Numbered from the stretch's first letter, positions 10,428 through 19,155 are shown. The stretch is 48,029 bases of DNA from Ammonifex sp. (GCA_003604985.1 QZIW01000034.1:1-48029); one strand, 5' to 3'. Program-made: numbers and translations. The notes: generated by a model from the letters alone, not told the origin.

Positions 10428-11546
10428 TTAATCCGTATTGCCCTTCTTATTTCCTCTGCCCTCGCTACCCGCGCCCGTTCTCTTCCCCTGCAGCCGCTCG
10501 CGGATGAGTTGCGCCCGCAGAACGTCCCGCTCGGAGGGATTCAATTCCTTGCCGGCCAGCCTGATGAGAAACGCCGGTTGCGATAGCACCATCAACTCGG
10601 AGACAATACTCAACGGTAATTTTTTGATAATCTTAAGTGCCAGCCCGAGGCGCAAATCCGAGAGACTGCGCATGGCCTCTTCCGAGTTCAGCACCCTTGC
10701 GTACTGAAGGACCCCGTACGAACGAAAAATCCGGTCTTCCAGTGCCCCCCGCTGTTCCCGGTGAAGCCTCTGACGGGCCTCGCGCTCCTGGCTCACCAAT
10801 CGACGGGCCAAAGCCGTGAGGTTGTTGATGATCTCTGCTTCCTGCCGGCCCAGGGTGATCTGGTTGGAAACCTGGAAAAGGCTCCCGGCGGCCCTTGTTC
10901 CCTCCCCGTACAGGCCGCGCACCGTGAGCCCGAGTTTGCTAAGACCCGAAATGACTTCATCGATCACCCTGGTCGCCACCAGACCGGGAAGGTGCATCAT
11001 CACGGAAGCCCGGAGTCCCGTCCCCACGTTGGTGGGACACGCGCTGAGATAACCGAATTCCTCGTTAAAAGCATACTCCAGCGTGGCTTCAAGCGCGTCG
11101 TCAACCGCACCTGCCAATTCCCAGCATTCCTGGAGCGCCAGTCCCGGCATCAGACACTGAATCCGAAGGTGGTCTTCTTCGTTCACCATGATGCTTACCG
11201 TCTCGTCCTGGCGTATGACTACCGCCTTCCCCGCCGGGTTCCCCTTCAAAAAATCAGGGCTGACAAGGTGCTTTTCCACCAGGACGTGCCTTTCCACCGG
11301 TGTCAGTTCCGTCAGTCGCATAAACTCCATTTTCCCCAACCTTTTTGTCACTTCCGGCCGGTCCAGCGCAAGACGTACGGCGTGCAGGACCTCCTCCGCC
11401 TGTTCGGCACGGAGGCGGTGGGGAAAAGGGTATACCGCGAGGTCGCGGGCAAGCCGCACCCGGCTTGACACAACAACGTCCGCCTCGGGACCGCCGTCTT
11501 CCATCCAGCGGCTGCGGGGATCCGTCAGAATTTCTTTCAGCGCCAT
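10428..11546 (-). CDS. mcsB: Protein-arginine kinase McsB
   Basis: Phosphorylates arginines on proteins, marking them for ClpCP and inactivating CtsR. The 372 residues show the phosphagen-kinase fold: [10 protein letters not shown] near residue 27 and the catalytic-Cys loop [15 protein letters not shown], with a helical C-terminal domain that binds phospho-arginine. The catalytic Cys and flanking residues are intact, so an active kinase is expected. Its ATG directly follows the mcsA stop codon (TAAATG), showing tight coupling with its activator McsA. Confidence 0.96.
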   Translation of the reverse strand: MALKEILTDPRSRWMEDGGPEADVVVSSRVRLARDLAVYPFPHRLRAEQAEEVLHAVRLALDRPEVTKRLGKMEFMRLTELTPVERHVLVEKHLVSPDFLKGNPAGKAVVIRQDETVSIMVNEEDHLRIQCLMPGLALQECWELAGAVDDALEATLEYAFNEEFGYLSACPTNVGTGLRASVMMHLPGLVATRVIDEVISGLSKLGLTVRGLYGEGTRAAGSLFQVSNQITLGRQEAEIINNLTALARRLVSQEREARQRLHREQRGALEDRIFRSYGVLQYARVLNSEEAMRSLSDLRLGLALKIIKKLPLSIVSELMVLSQPAFLIRLAGKELNPSERDVLRAQLIRERLQGKRTGAGSEGRGNKKGNTD

Positions 11547-12053
11547 TTACTTTCCCCCTTTAAGGTCCTTCTCAAGTTCCCGAATCCGGTCCCGGAGTTC
11601 CGCCGCTTTTTCGAAAGCTTCCTGACGCACGGCCGCGTCAAGTTCCTGGCGGAGACGTTTCAGTTCATGTTTAACGCCAGCCATTTTACCGGTACGTCGA
11701 GGCAGTTTCCCCGTATGCTCGGCCTTGCCGTGGATTCGCTGCAAGATTTGGCCGACCGCCGGGCGGAACGCCGCGTAGCAGTCACCGCAACCCAAAAGCC
11801 CCCGCTGTGCAAAATCCTGTTCCGTGAGGCCGCACCGCTTGCACTGAGCGTAAGAAGGCTCAACCGGCGCCGGTGTTTCCTCGAACAGACCCCCCAGCAG
11901 GTTCTGCAGTACAAACTGCGGCATAATGCCTATACCCGTAATTCCCGCTTCACGCGCACACTCCTCGCAAAGACGTATCTCCTGTTTCTTGTTGTTGGTT
12001 ATCTCGGTGTAATGAACGTTGGCGGGTCTTTTATTGCACCTCTCGCAAAGCAA
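11547..12053 (-). CDS. mcsA: McsB activator McsA
   Basis: Zinc-binding activator and partner of the arginine kinase McsB. The 168 residues contain an N-terminal CxxC pair (CERCNKRPANV, then CEECAREAG), a second pair (CKRCG and CGDC), and a C-terminal UVR motif (FEKAAELRDRIRELE) that can contact ClpC. The start is TTG with AAGGGGGGAG upstream. It lies between ctsR and mcsB in the standard order. Confidence 0.95.
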   Translation of the reverse strand: MLCERCNKRPANVHYTEITNNKKQEIRLCEECAREAGITGIGIMPQFVLQNLLGGLFEETPAPVEPSYAQCKRCGLTEQDFAQRGLLGCGDCYAAFRPAVGQILQRIHGKAEHTGKLPRRTGKMAGVKHELKRLRQELDAAVRQEAFEKAAELRDRIRELEKDLKGGK

Positions 12054-12073
12054 CGCTTCTCCCCCCTTTCGAG

Positions 12074-12559
12074 CTAACGCTTCAAGACCGCTCCGACAAT
12101 GGCCTTAAGAAGAGCCGCCCGCATCCTGTTCCGCGCGGACGAAGCTCTCTGCACCATACCTGTTGAGAGCGCCGCTTCCACCAACACCGCCTCCCGGGAG
12201 GAGAGGAGTCCTTCCATCTTCAGCCTCTCGACAAGCGCTACAGCTTCCTGATGCGAAACGGCATCGCCAATGAAGCCGAATACTTCCCTGGCAAGGTCCT
12301 CACGGGTTCCCGACGGCAACCTTGAGATCCTGAGGAACCCGCCGCCGCCTCGCCGGCTCTCGACGCAGAAACCATGCCGGAGCGTAAAACGCGTCGCCAA
12401 AACATAGTTTATTTGGGAAGGCACACAGCGAAATTGAAGTGCCAGAGAATTACGCCTTATTTCTACCTGCCCGTTCGGACTCTCCGCCAACAGGGCCTTA
12501 ATGTACTGCTCAATTTCGTCTGAAAGGCGCAATATAACCACTCCGGCACCCCTAAACAT
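12074..12559 (-). CDS. ctsR: Transcriptional repressor CtsR
   Basis: Winged-helix repressor of class III heat-shock genes. The helix-turn-helix region FRCVPSQINYVLATRFT and the glycine-rich wing ESRRGGGGFLRI, whose Arg is the McsB phosphorylation target in Bacillus, are both present; the C-terminal dimerisation / McsB-contact domain follows. The track start (ATG, with AAGGT upstream) adds a few residues relative to relatives. A TTG ten codons in, 8 bases after GGAG, would give MRLSDEIEQYIK and fits the family equally well. A promoter with a CtsR-like operator lies directly upstream, pointing to autoregulation. Confidence 0.94.
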   Translation of the reverse strand: MFRGAGVVILRLSDEIEQYIKALLAESPNGQVEIRRNSLALQFRCVPSQINYVLATRFTLRHGFCVESRRGGGGFLRISRLPSGTREDLAREVFGFIGDAVSHQEAVALVERLKMEGLLSSREAVLVEAALSTGMVQRASSARNRMRAALLKAIVGAVLKR

Positions 12560-12566
12560 ATCTGAC

Positions 12567-12583
12567 CTTAACTTACTTTAACT
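12567..12583 (-). promoter_or_regulatory. Probable CtsR operator (heptad direct repeat)
   Basis: Minus-strand AGTTAAA-GTA-AGTTAAG reproduces the spacing of the known CtsR box (two RGTCAAA heptads, 3-bp spacer), with C to T in both heptads. It overlaps the downstream edge of the -10 region and the expected transcription start. Confidence 0.6.
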
Positions 12584-12608
12584 TTAGCATAAAGAAAAAA
12601 ATTGTCAA
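12581..12608 (-). promoter_or_regulatory. Sigma-A promoter of the ctsR operon
   Basis: Minus-strand TTGACA and TAAAGT are separated by 16 bp, with TGC before the -10 (extended -10). It is about 20 bp upstream of the ctsR ATG and touches the operator. Confidence 0.7.
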
Positions 12609-12819
12609 CCGCAAAAGTCTTTATAAGTGATTTTTACCTTTTAGGCCGCCATTTAAACCGATAGCGCAGGTTATCTTCCTTAAGCAAACAATTTCGCCAG
12701 TAAACAGGATTTCTTAGTTGACAATCCTCTTCAGCGGTGCGCACCCCGTTTAACCCCACAGGCGCCTTTTAATGTAACCTTGGCCTTCTTCGCGGCGTAA
12801 CCTGTAACGGGGGGATCGT

Positions 12820-13710
12820 ATGGCTAAGAAATTAGGTTTGGCCCTCGGCGGCGGGTTCAGCCGCGGCGCGGCCCATATCGGTGTGCTCAAGATTCTGGAG
12901 GAGGCAGGCATTAAACCCGCAGTGATAGCCGGTACCAGCGCGGGAAGCATCGTCGCCGCTTTATACGCCGCTGGTTGGACTGTTCAAGAGATGGAGCATT
13001 TTTCCCGTACGCTGTCTCCCCGGGAGCTGATAGACGACCGGTTAACCGCAAAACTGTGGCGACTTTTAGTGCACGAGGTCCGCCACCGGTTGAGGCGGAA
13101 GCCGCGTGCCGGCGGACCGCTGGGCGTTCTCTCGGGGCAGCGCCTGGCCGCGTTCCTGGAGAGGCTATTCGGCGCGCGGCGGTTCGATGAGCTTAAGCTC
13201 CCGCTGGTCGTTACGGCAACGGATCTCGTGAGCGGCCGCAGGATCCTTTTTATGCCGGCCCCTCTGTGCCGTGACGAGTTCGTCCGTCTTGCCAGGATAC
13301 CGGTTGCTTCGGCCATTCGCGCAAGTTGTACCGTACCCGGCCTTTTCGAGCCGGTGCGGTTGGAAAAGATGTTGCTGGTGGACGGGGCGATACGTGAAGC
13401 CATACCGGCGGAGGCGGTACGACTGCCCGGGATAGAAGCGGTGGTGGCGGTCGACGTCGGCGGCCGTACCGAAGAACGCCAGCCGCTGGAATTGTTTTCG
13501 GAGCTGGTGACCGAAGCCTGGGAGTTGGCGGTAAGCGAGGGCAAACGAAAGGAGCTTGAAACTTTCGCCGATGTGGTTATCGAGCCCGAGTTGAAAAAGA
13601 CTCCACCCTGGGACTTCAGCCGCGTCAGCCAGTACATGCGGGCCGGTGAGCAAGCGGCGCGGGCCAAATTGGGAGAGATACGGAGAGTACTGGAATTAGA
13701 CGTCCGCTGA
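12820..13710 (+). CDS. Patatin-like phospholipase (RssA/YlbK type)
   Basis: Predicted cytosolic serine lipase acting on acyl esters. The 296 residues show the oxyanion glycine loop (LALGGGFSRGAAHIGVL), the nucleophile elbow GTSAG near residue 46, and the catalytic Asp in VDGAIRE, so the Ser-Asp dyad is intact. No signal peptide or membrane segment is seen. The ATG has GGGGGG six bases upstream. It is divergent from the ctsR operon and convergent with tRNA-Leu; no partner gene suggests its substrate. YlbK, the Bacillus relative, neighbours ylbJ, which is elsewhere in this window. Confidence 0.9.
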   Translation: MAKKLGLALGGGFSRGAAHIGVLKILEEAGIKPAVIAGTSAGSIVAALYAAGWTVQEMEHFSRTLSPRELIDDRLTAKLWRLLVHEVRHRLRRKPRAGGPLGVLSGQRLAAFLERLFGARRFDELKLPLVVTATDLVSGRRILFMPAPLCRDEFVRLARIPVASAIRASCTVPGLFEPVRLEKMLLVDGAIREAIPAEAVRLPGIEAVVAVDVGGRTEERQPLELFSELVTEAWELAVSEGKRKELETFADVVIEPELKKTPPWDFSRVSQYMRAGEQAARAKLGEIRRVLELDVR

Positions 13711-13842
13711 GCCGGGATCGTCCAGGTTTATTACCACCGTGTCTACGGGTGGATTAAAGTTGGTTCTTTTTCGGCGCGGCGGAAGGCTGGCCGTTTTTAC
13801 CGCCGCCGTTCTCCGAACCGGCATCATAAACCTTTCGATACT

Positions 13843-13883
13843 TGCCAAAAAAAATAAAGGGTCTCCGGCCGGGGACCCTTCAC
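13843..13883 (-). terminator. Intrinsic terminator after tRNA-Leu
   Basis: The stem GGGTC-CCGG / CCGG-GACCC is GC-rich and, on the minus strand, runs straight into TTTATTTTTTTT. It lies just downstream of the tRNA 3' end. Confidence 0.85.
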
Positions 13884-13890
13884 TCTCTTC

Positions 13891-13975
13891 TGGTGCGGGT
13901 GAGAGGATTTGAACCTCCACGGGCTGAGCCCACCAGATCCTAAGTCTGGCGCGTCTGCCATTCCGCCACACCCGC
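13891..13975 (-). tRNA. tRNA-Leu (anticodon TAG)
   Basis: 85 nt including an encoded CCA. Acceptor arms GCGGGTG / CACCCGC pair fully; the anticodon stem CCAGA / TCTGG encloses loop CTTAGGA (anticodon TAG, reading CTA); GGTTCAAATCC forms the T arm; the length includes the long variable arm typical of class II tRNAs. Confidence 0.97.
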
Positions 13976-13989
13976 ATTTCCTTTTTTAA

Positions 13990-14018
13990 ATTATAGGGCT
14001 CTTGCCCACAATCGTCAA
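13990..14018 (-). promoter_or_regulatory. Promoter of tRNA-Leu
   Basis: Minus-strand TTGACG and TATAAT are spaced 17 bp, about 15 bp upstream of the mature tRNA 5' end. Confidence 0.8.
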
Positions 14019-14272
14019 TAAACCAGTGGCCCCACAGCGTAGGTCACCGTCCGTTCCTAAGCACTTTGTCATAAAATCACAATCCTCTAAAAATAAAGGA
14101 GGATTTTGGAACATAATGTCGTATTAATTAGTTCCGATATATGGGATTATAAGACGTCGTGTACCCGTTAACCAAGTTTCCTCCATAACGCAAACTCACC
14201 AAGAAGGGAGGATTTAGGCAACTTTTAAAGAAAATAATTAATTTTAGGCCTCATTTTGTTAGGAGGGATACG
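14019..14272 (+). promoter_or_regulatory. Leader region of the hdr-mvh operon
   Basis: AT-rich region of about 250 bp without a gene. TTGTCA (14066) and TAAAAA (14088) with 16-bp spacing form a possible sigma-A promoter. AATCCTC / GAGGATT (14081-14105) is an inverted repeat. GGAGGATTT occurs twice, at 14098 and 14207, and each copy is followed after 11 bp by a near match to a SigH -10 (GTCGTATTA and AAAGAAAAT, one mismatch each). AGGAGGG at 14261 is the hdrA ribosome binding site. Which element drives transcription cannot be told from sequence. Confidence 0.4.
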
Positions 14273-16306
14273 GTGCCGAAAATCGGCGTCTACCTCTGTC
14301 ACTGCGGCGAAAATATCGCCGGCGCCGTCAACATCGAAGAAGTTAAAAAACACGCCGCAAACCTGCCCGGCGTAGCAGTGGTCAGGGATTATTTATTCAT
14401 TTGTTCTGACCCGGGACAAGATTTAATCAAACAGGACATCCAAGCGGGCCTGGTTAACCGGGTGGTGGTGGCGGCCTGTACGCCCCGCACCCACGAGCCG
14501 ATTTTCCGTAAGACGGTGCAGGACGGCGGCCTCAACAAGTACATCTGCGAAATGGCCAACATCCGGGACCAGGGCAGCTGGGCGCACTGGCGCGACAAGG
14601 AAGGGGCAACGGAAAAAGCCAAGAAACTGGTTATGAGCGCCGTGGCCAAGGCCGCTCTGTTGGAACCCCTGGAAGACAGGTTTGTCAATGTGACCAAGGC
14701 CTCTCTGGTGGTCGGCGCCGGTGTCGCCGGGATGTTTGCGGCCATGGACCTGGCCAACATGGGATACAAAGTCTACCTGGTCGACAGGAACCCTTCGGTC
14801 GGTGGGAACATGGCCAAGCTCGACAAGACTTTCCCCACCAACGACTGCTCGGCCTGTATTCTTACCCCGGTTATGGTTCAGGTAGGGACACATCCTAACA
14901 TCGAGCTGCTGACGTATTCGGAAGTAGAGTCCGTGGACGGCTCCATCGGGAACTTCAAGGTCAAGATCAGAAAGAAACAAACCTACGTTGATTGGAATAC
15001 GTGTACCGGTTGCGGTGAATGCATCGAAGTGTGCCCGAAAAAAGTCCCGAACGAATTCAACGAGGGTATGGGTACGCGCAAGGCGATTTACATCGAGTTT
15101 CCCCAGGCGGTGCCGAAGAAAGCCGTCGTGGACGGGGCACACTGCATCAACTGCGGCAAACGGACAATCGGCACCAAGCCGCGGCTGCATTCCAAGACCG
15201 GAGAACCTGTCCTTGCCCCGTGCGAAAAAGTGTGCAAAATAGGGGCATGCGACCGGTCTGTCGCGTACGACCCCGACGGTGAATTGGTCGAGCTTGAAGT
15301 GGGTACAATTGTTGTGGCCACCGGCTTCAAGGCCATGGATAAAACTCCCTTTAAGGAATACTCGCCCCAGTCGCCCAATGTGGTCACCGCTTTGCAGCTG
15401 GAACGACTTCTTTCGGCGACCGGTCCTACAGAGGGAGACCTCAAGCGCCCGTCCGACGAGACAAAGCCGGAAACCGTGGCCTTCATCTCTTGCGTGGGGA
15501 GCCGCGATAAAAACCACCACACCTATTGTTCCAAGGTGTGCTGCATGTACATGCTCAAGCAAGCGCGGTTGATTAAGGAAAAAAATCCCGGCACCAACGT
15601 GTTCATCTTCTTCATCGACGTCAGGGCCGGTGGTAAAGACTTTGAGGAGTACTACAGCTACTGCCGCGACCTCGGTATCAGGGTCATCAGGGGCCGGGTG
15701 GGTGCTGTTGACGAGTTGGCCGGCGACCGTTTGAGAGTGCGCGCCTACGACGTGGATATGGGCAGCGCCGTGGAACTGGAGTCGGACCTGGTGGTCTTGG
15801 CCACCGCCATCGAACCCGCGCCCGGTCTCGAAGAACTGGGTAGAAGGCTGGGCATCTCCTGCGGCGCGGAAGGGTTCCTAAAGGAAGTCCACACCAAGCT
15901 TTACCCGGTGGAGACCGCGGTAAGGGGGATTTACATCGCCGGGTGCGTTCAGGGACCGAAGGACATCCCGGATTCGATCTCCCAGGCGCGGGCAGCGTCA
16001 TCGGCGGCGGCAGTCCCGCTGACCCTCGGCAAGGTTGTGGTCGAACCGCTGATTTCCGAAATAAATCAGGAGAACTGCAGCGGGTGCGGCATCTGCGTAC
16101 CCCTTTGCCCCTACTCCGCCGTGGCCATGACGACGGTAGGCGATAAGCCGCGGGCTAAAATCGATGAAGCCCTGTGCGCCGGCTGCGGCGTCTGTACCGC
16201 AGCATGCCCGTCGCGCGCCATTAAGCTGCACGGCTTTACCGCGGAACAAATCGAGGCGCAAATTATCGCCCTGACGGCCGGCATTGGGGGTGTTTCTTAT
16301 GTCTAG
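14273..16306 (+). CDS. hdrA: Heterodisulfide reductase-like subunit A, FAD/Fe-S
   Basis: Flavin-containing core of the Hdr complex, where electron bifurcation occurs in the methanogen enzyme. The 677 residues comprise an N-terminal domain beginning GVYLCHCGENIAG, a Rossmann FAD site (VGAGVAGMFAAMDLANMGY) near residues 144-162, the conserved Cys pair NDCSACIL near 190, a mid-protein ferredoxin-type site (CTGCGECIEVCP plus CINCG), and two C-terminal [4Fe-4S] motifs (CSGCGICVPLCP, CAGCGVCTAACP). No in-frame selenocysteine TGA is seen. The start is GTG after AGGAGGG. It overlaps hdrC by 8 bp and is first gene of the hdr-mvh operon. Confidence 0.95.
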   Translation: MPKIGVYLCHCGENIAGAVNIEEVKKHAANLPGVAVVRDYLFICSDPGQDLIKQDIQAGLVNRVVVAACTPRTHEPIFRKTVQDGGLNKYICEMANIRDQGSWAHWRDKEGATEKAKKLVMSAVAKAALLEPLEDRFVNVTKASLVVGAGVAGMFAAMDLANMGYKVYLVDRNPSVGGNMAKLDKTFPTNDCSACILTPVMVQVGTHPNIELLTYSEVESVDGSIGNFKVKIRKKQTYVDWNTCTGCGECIEVCPKKVPNEFNEGMGTRKAIYIEFPQAVPKKAVVDGAHCINCGKRTIGTKPRLHSKTGEPVLAPCEKVCKIGACDRSVAYDPDGELVELEVGTIVVATGFKAMDKTPFKEYSPQSPNVVTALQLERLLSATGPTEGDLKRPSDETKPETVAFISCVGSRDKNHHTYCSKVCCMYMLKQARLIKEKNPGTNVFIFFIDVRAGGKDFEEYYSYCRDLGIRVIRGRVGAVDELAGDRLRVRAYDVDMGSAVELESDLVVLATAIEPAPGLEELGRRLGISCGAEGFLKEVHTKLYPVETAVRGIYIAGCVQGPKDIPDSISQARAASSAAAVPLTLGKVVVEPLISEINQENCSGCGICVPLCPYSAVAMTTVGDKPRAKIDEALCAGCGVCTAACPSRAIKLHGFTAEQIEAQIIALTAGIGGVSYV

Positions 16307-16880
16307 CACCCCGGAAGAGGAGCGTAAAACAATTAACCTGTCAACCGGCGATTCTGGTTTTTTAAGCGAGATAAAGGCACTGGGAGCGGGGGACATCCTG
16401 GAGTGCATCCAGTGTGCCAAGTGCGCGGCCACTTGCCCCCTGGTCCTTGCCGGTTTCAATTTCTTTAACAAGCGGATCATTCAAGCGATTTTTCTCGGCA
16501 CGAGAGAAACGCTTTTGGACGACCCTTCAATCTGGGCCTGCCAGTCGTGCAACCGGTGCACCGAAGTCTGTCCCCGTAAACTTAAGCCGTTTGAGGTGAT
16601 TATGGCCATGCGCCGGGTGGCTGTACGCGAGTTCGCCCTTCCCACGATGGCCATTGAGGGCATCAAGTCTCTTTACGACGTGGGACATGCCGTCTATCTG
16701 TCGCAAGCAGGACGGTCGAGGGCAAGTGTGGGGCTCCCCGAGAGGCCGTACTCCACGGCTTCGAACCCCCGGGCGCTCAAGGAACTCCAGGCTCTACTGG
16801 GCAAAACGGCTCTGGCGGACCTGGGCATTATCCCGATGGGTGGCCCCGATGTCTCTGGAACGTGTGAGGTGGGCCAATGA
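16299..16880 (+). CDS. hdrC: Heterodisulfide reductase-like subunit C, 2x[4Fe-4S]
   Basis: Electron-relay subunit linking HdrA to HdrB. From the ATG at 16299 (GGGGGTG six bases upstream) the protein is 193 residues and overlaps hdrA by 8 bp; the track's GTG at 16284 lacks its own site. Two ferredoxin motifs are visible: CIQCAKCAATCP (Cys 36, 39, 42, 46) and CQSCNRCTEVCP (Cys 81, 84, 87, 91). It is soluble, with no membrane anchor, as in the cytosolic HdrABC type rather than membrane HdrDE. The stop overlaps the hdrB start (ATGA). Confidence 0.94.
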   Translation: MSSTPEEERKTINLSTGDSGFLSEIKALGAGDILECIQCAKCAATCPLVLAGFNFFNKRIIQAIFLGTRETLLDDPSIWACQSCNRCTEVCPRKLKPFEVIMAMRRVAVREFALPTMAIEGIKSLYDVGHAVYLSQAGRSRASVGLPERPYSTASNPRALKELQALLGKTALADLGIIPMGGPDVSGTCEVGQ

Positions 16881-17767
16881 AAGTAGGGTTTTTTGTCGGC
16901 TGCAACACCGCGTTTAACAGGCCGGATCTTGAACGGGCTGTAAGATACGTATACCCGGCGCTGGGAGTCGAACTGGATGAGCTGGACGGCCAGTCCTGCT
17001 GCCCCACCTGGGGAACGATGCCTTCCATCGACCTTGCAGGCTGGTGCGCGGTAGGAGCGAGGAACTACACCATCGCCGAAGAAAAGGGGCTGGACATGGT
17101 GACGGTGTGCGGCAGTTGCTACGGCAGCCTGGCCGAAACCGCACACAAGATCAAATCGGACCCCGGGGTGAAGAGCCGCGTAAACGAACTTCTCGGGGTT
17201 ATCGGCAAGGAGTTTAAAGGTACGAGCCGGATCAGGCACGCGGTCTACCACCTTTATCAAGAGGTCGGCCTCGACACGTTGAAGGAATTTATCAAGTACC
17301 AGCTCGGGGGGCTCAAAATAGCCGTCCAACCGGGCTGCCATTCCCTCTGGCCGAGCGACGCATACGTCGACGGTGAAGAGGACACGTTTCACCCCACGGT
17401 CTTGCGGGAACTCTGCGAAGCGCTCGGCGCTTCGGCCCCGTATTACAGCCGGTTACTGGACTGCTGCGGCATGGGGGGAATGCGGAGTACCGATATGGAC
17501 AAGTCTTTCAAGCTGGTGGAAACGAAGCTGTCCTCCATGAAGGAGGAGGTCGAACCGGACCTGATCGTGACCGGTTGCAGTTCTTGTTTGATCCAACTGG
17601 ACACCGCGCAGGATTTTCTCAAGAAGGACGGCAAGATCAACTACGAAATCCCGGCAATCCACTACGTGCAACTGCTGGCGATATGCATGGGCGCCGACCC
17701 GCAACAGGTTACAGGTCTTGCCCGGACAAAGGTCGACCGGGTCGTGAACAGGATTTTGGAGGGATAA
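16877..17767 (+). CDS. hdrB: Heterodisulfide reductase-like subunit B, CCG-domain catalytic subunit
   Basis: Disulfide-reducing subunit. The 296 residues carry two complete CCG modules: Cys9, Cys41-Cys42, Cys78-x-x-Cys81, and Cys154, Cys196-Cys197, Cys234-x-x-Cys237. In methanogens these bind the paired non-cubane [4Fe-4S] clusters that cleave CoM-S-S-CoB. All ten cysteines being present argues for a real disulfide-type active site, although this bacterium should not use CoM/CoB, so the true substrate is unknown. It overlaps hdrC by 4 bp and is followed 3 bp later by mvhD. Confidence 0.94.
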   Translation: MKVGFFVGCNTAFNRPDLERAVRYVYPALGVELDELDGQSCCPTWGTMPSIDLAGWCAVGARNYTIAEEKGLDMVTVCGSCYGSLAETAHKIKSDPGVKSRVNELLGVIGKEFKGTSRIRHAVYHLYQEVGLDTLKEFIKYQLGGLKIAVQPGCHSLWPSDAYVDGEEDTFHPTVLRELCEALGASAPYYSRLLDCCGMGGMRSTDMDKSFKLVETKLSSMKEEVEPDLIVTGCSSCLIQLDTAQDFLKKDGKINYEIPAIHYVQLLAICMGADPQQVTGLARTKVDRVVNRILEG

Positions 17768-17770
17768 AGA

Positions 17771-18196
17771 ATGAGTGAATGGAAACCCAACATCGTGGTT
17801 TTTGCCTGCGATTGGTGCACGTACCAGGGAGCCGACCTTGCGGGTAGCCTGCGCTACGAATATCCCGCCAACGTCAACATCATCAGGGTGCCTTGCACCG
17901 GGCGGGTGGAACCCGAGTTTATCGTATCAGCTCTTAGTAACGGCGCCGACGGCGTTTTTGTGGGCGGTTGCCATCCGGGTGACTGCCACTACAAGGAAGG
18001 CAACTACAAAGCCATGCGGAGATTCACCCTCCTGAAGATGGTCCTGACCGGTATGGGATTCGAGGCCGAAAGGGTAAGGATGGAGTGGATCTCCGGTTCG
18101 GAGGGCAAGCGGTTTGCGGAAATTATGGCCGAGTTCAACAGGACCATCGAAAAAATCGGGCCAAACCCATTCAGGAGGGACAGCAATGCCGGATAA
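17771..18196 (+). CDS. mvhD: MvhD-like [2Fe-2S] linker subunit
   Basis: Small iron-sulfur protein that passes electrons between the hydrogenase and HdrA in the Mvh-Hdr complex. The 141 residues contain Cys13, Cys16, Cys42, Cys67 and Cys72 (FACDWCTYQG, PCTGRVEP, GGCHPGDCHYKEGN), the family pattern. Its overlap of 11 bp with the next gene supports equal expression. MvhD is here a separate gene, not fused to a hydrogenase subunit. Confidence 0.93.
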   Translation: MSEWKPNIVVFACDWCTYQGADLAGSLRYEYPANVNIIRVPCTGRVEPEFIVSALSNGADGVFVGGCHPGDCHYKEGNYKAMRRFTLLKMVLTGMGFEAERVRMEWISGSEGKRFAEIMAEFNRTIEKIGPNPFRRDSNAG

Positions 18197-19145
18197 AGTG
18201 AAGCTCGCATATTTCCTCTCCGGCGGGTGCGGCGGCTGCGACATGGCGATCATCGACCTCTCGGAAACGCTGGTGGACGTCCTCCCCTACTTAGAAGTGG
18301 TCTTCTGGGCGCCGACGGTGGCCGATGTGAAGTATAAAGACCTTGAAGCCATGCCCGACAAATCGATAGACGTCGGCCTCTACTCGGGTATGGTGCGGCT
18401 AAGTGAGCAGGAACACATCGCCAGGGTTATGCGCCGGAAGTGCAAGGTCCTGGTCGCCTACGGCGCATGCGCCGCGCTGGGCGGCATCCCGGGTATGGGC
18501 AACATGCATACCAGAGAAGACATCTTCCAGACCGCTTACTTCGACACCTACAGTACGGACAATCCGGAGGGCGTGACCCCGCAGGTGCGGTGCGTCGTGG
18601 ACGGTAAGTACGAACTCACGCTGCCCGAGTTCTACGGTTACGTCAGGCCGCTTCAGCATGTTGTCGACGTCGACTACTTCAGCGGCGGCTGCCCGCCGCA
18701 TCATTCCTTCGTTGGCCAGGCGGTGGTCGCCGTCCTGGAAGGAGAACTGCCCCCCCCGGGCTCGTGGATCACAAGCGGCAAAGCGGTCTGCGACGTTTGC
18801 GACCGGAACCCGGCTGGCCGGGGCGAACAAAGGCATTTAATCCAGTCGGTCAAGCGCACTATCGACGGCGTTCCGGAAGAAGGGAAATGCCTCCTGCAGC
18901 AAGGCTACCTCTGCCTCGGCGCGGTGACTCAGGGCGACTGCGGCTCGCTCTGCCCCCAGGTAAATATTCCTTGCAGGGGCTGCGGCGGACCGATCCCGGG
19001 TGTAAAGGATTTCGGCCTGCGCGCCATCGGCTCCATCGCGGCGTCGCTGGAGAAAGAAGAACTGGTTGAACAAATCCCCAGCCCGGTGAAGCTTTTCTAC
19101 CGGTACTCGCTACCCGCTTCGATGCTGGGCAGAAAGATAAAGTGA
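18186..19145 (+). CDS. mvhG: [NiFe] hydrogenase small subunit, MvhG type
   Basis: Electron-transfer subunit of a group 3c (F420-non-reducing) [NiFe] hydrogenase. The start is the ATG at 18186 with AGGAGGG five bases upstream, giving 319 residues; the track's longer ORF is an artefact. Proximal-cluster Cys are at 15 and 18 (GGCGGCDMA), 94 (AYGACAALGG) and 169 (SGGCPPHH). A C-terminal set of cysteines (CDVC, GDCGSLCP, CRGCGG) provides two further clusters. There is no twin-arginine signal, so the enzyme is cytosolic. Confidence 0.94.
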   Translation: MPDKVKLAYFLSGGCGGCDMAIIDLSETLVDVLPYLEVVFWAPTVADVKYKDLEAMPDKSIDVGLYSGMVRLSEQEHIARVMRRKCKVLVAYGACAALGGIPGMGNMHTREDIFQTAYFDTYSTDNPEGVTPQVRCVVDGKYELTLPEFYGYVRPLQHVVDVDYFSGGCPPHHSFVGQAVVAVLEGELPPPGSWITSGKAVCDVCDRNPAGRGEQRHLIQSVKRTIDGVPEEGKCLLQQGYLCLGAVTQGDCGSLCPQVNIPCRGCGGPIPGVKDFGLRAIGSIAASLEKEELVEQIPSPVKLFYRYSLPASMLGRKIK

Positions 19146-19155
19146 GGGATGAATC

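Noticed and set aside
12718-12723. TTGACA upstream of the patatin-like gene as its promoter
   Set aside because: No acceptable -10 box at 16-18 bp.
13696-13977. 93-residue minus-strand ORF starting MRVWRNGRRARLRIWW
   Set aside because: Its N-terminal third is a translation through tRNA-Leu, a common artefact, and it reads through the tRNA terminator. The remaining 43 codons have only a weak start after a terminator.
14423-15562. 379-residue minus-strand ORF antisense to hdrA
   Set aside because: Shadow of a high-GC coding frame; it has no ribosome binding site and His/Arg-rich unnatural composition, while hdrA has all its motifs.
14273-16306. Selenocysteine in HdrA
   Set aside because: No in-frame TGA interrupts the gene; the relevant positions are ordinary cysteine codons.
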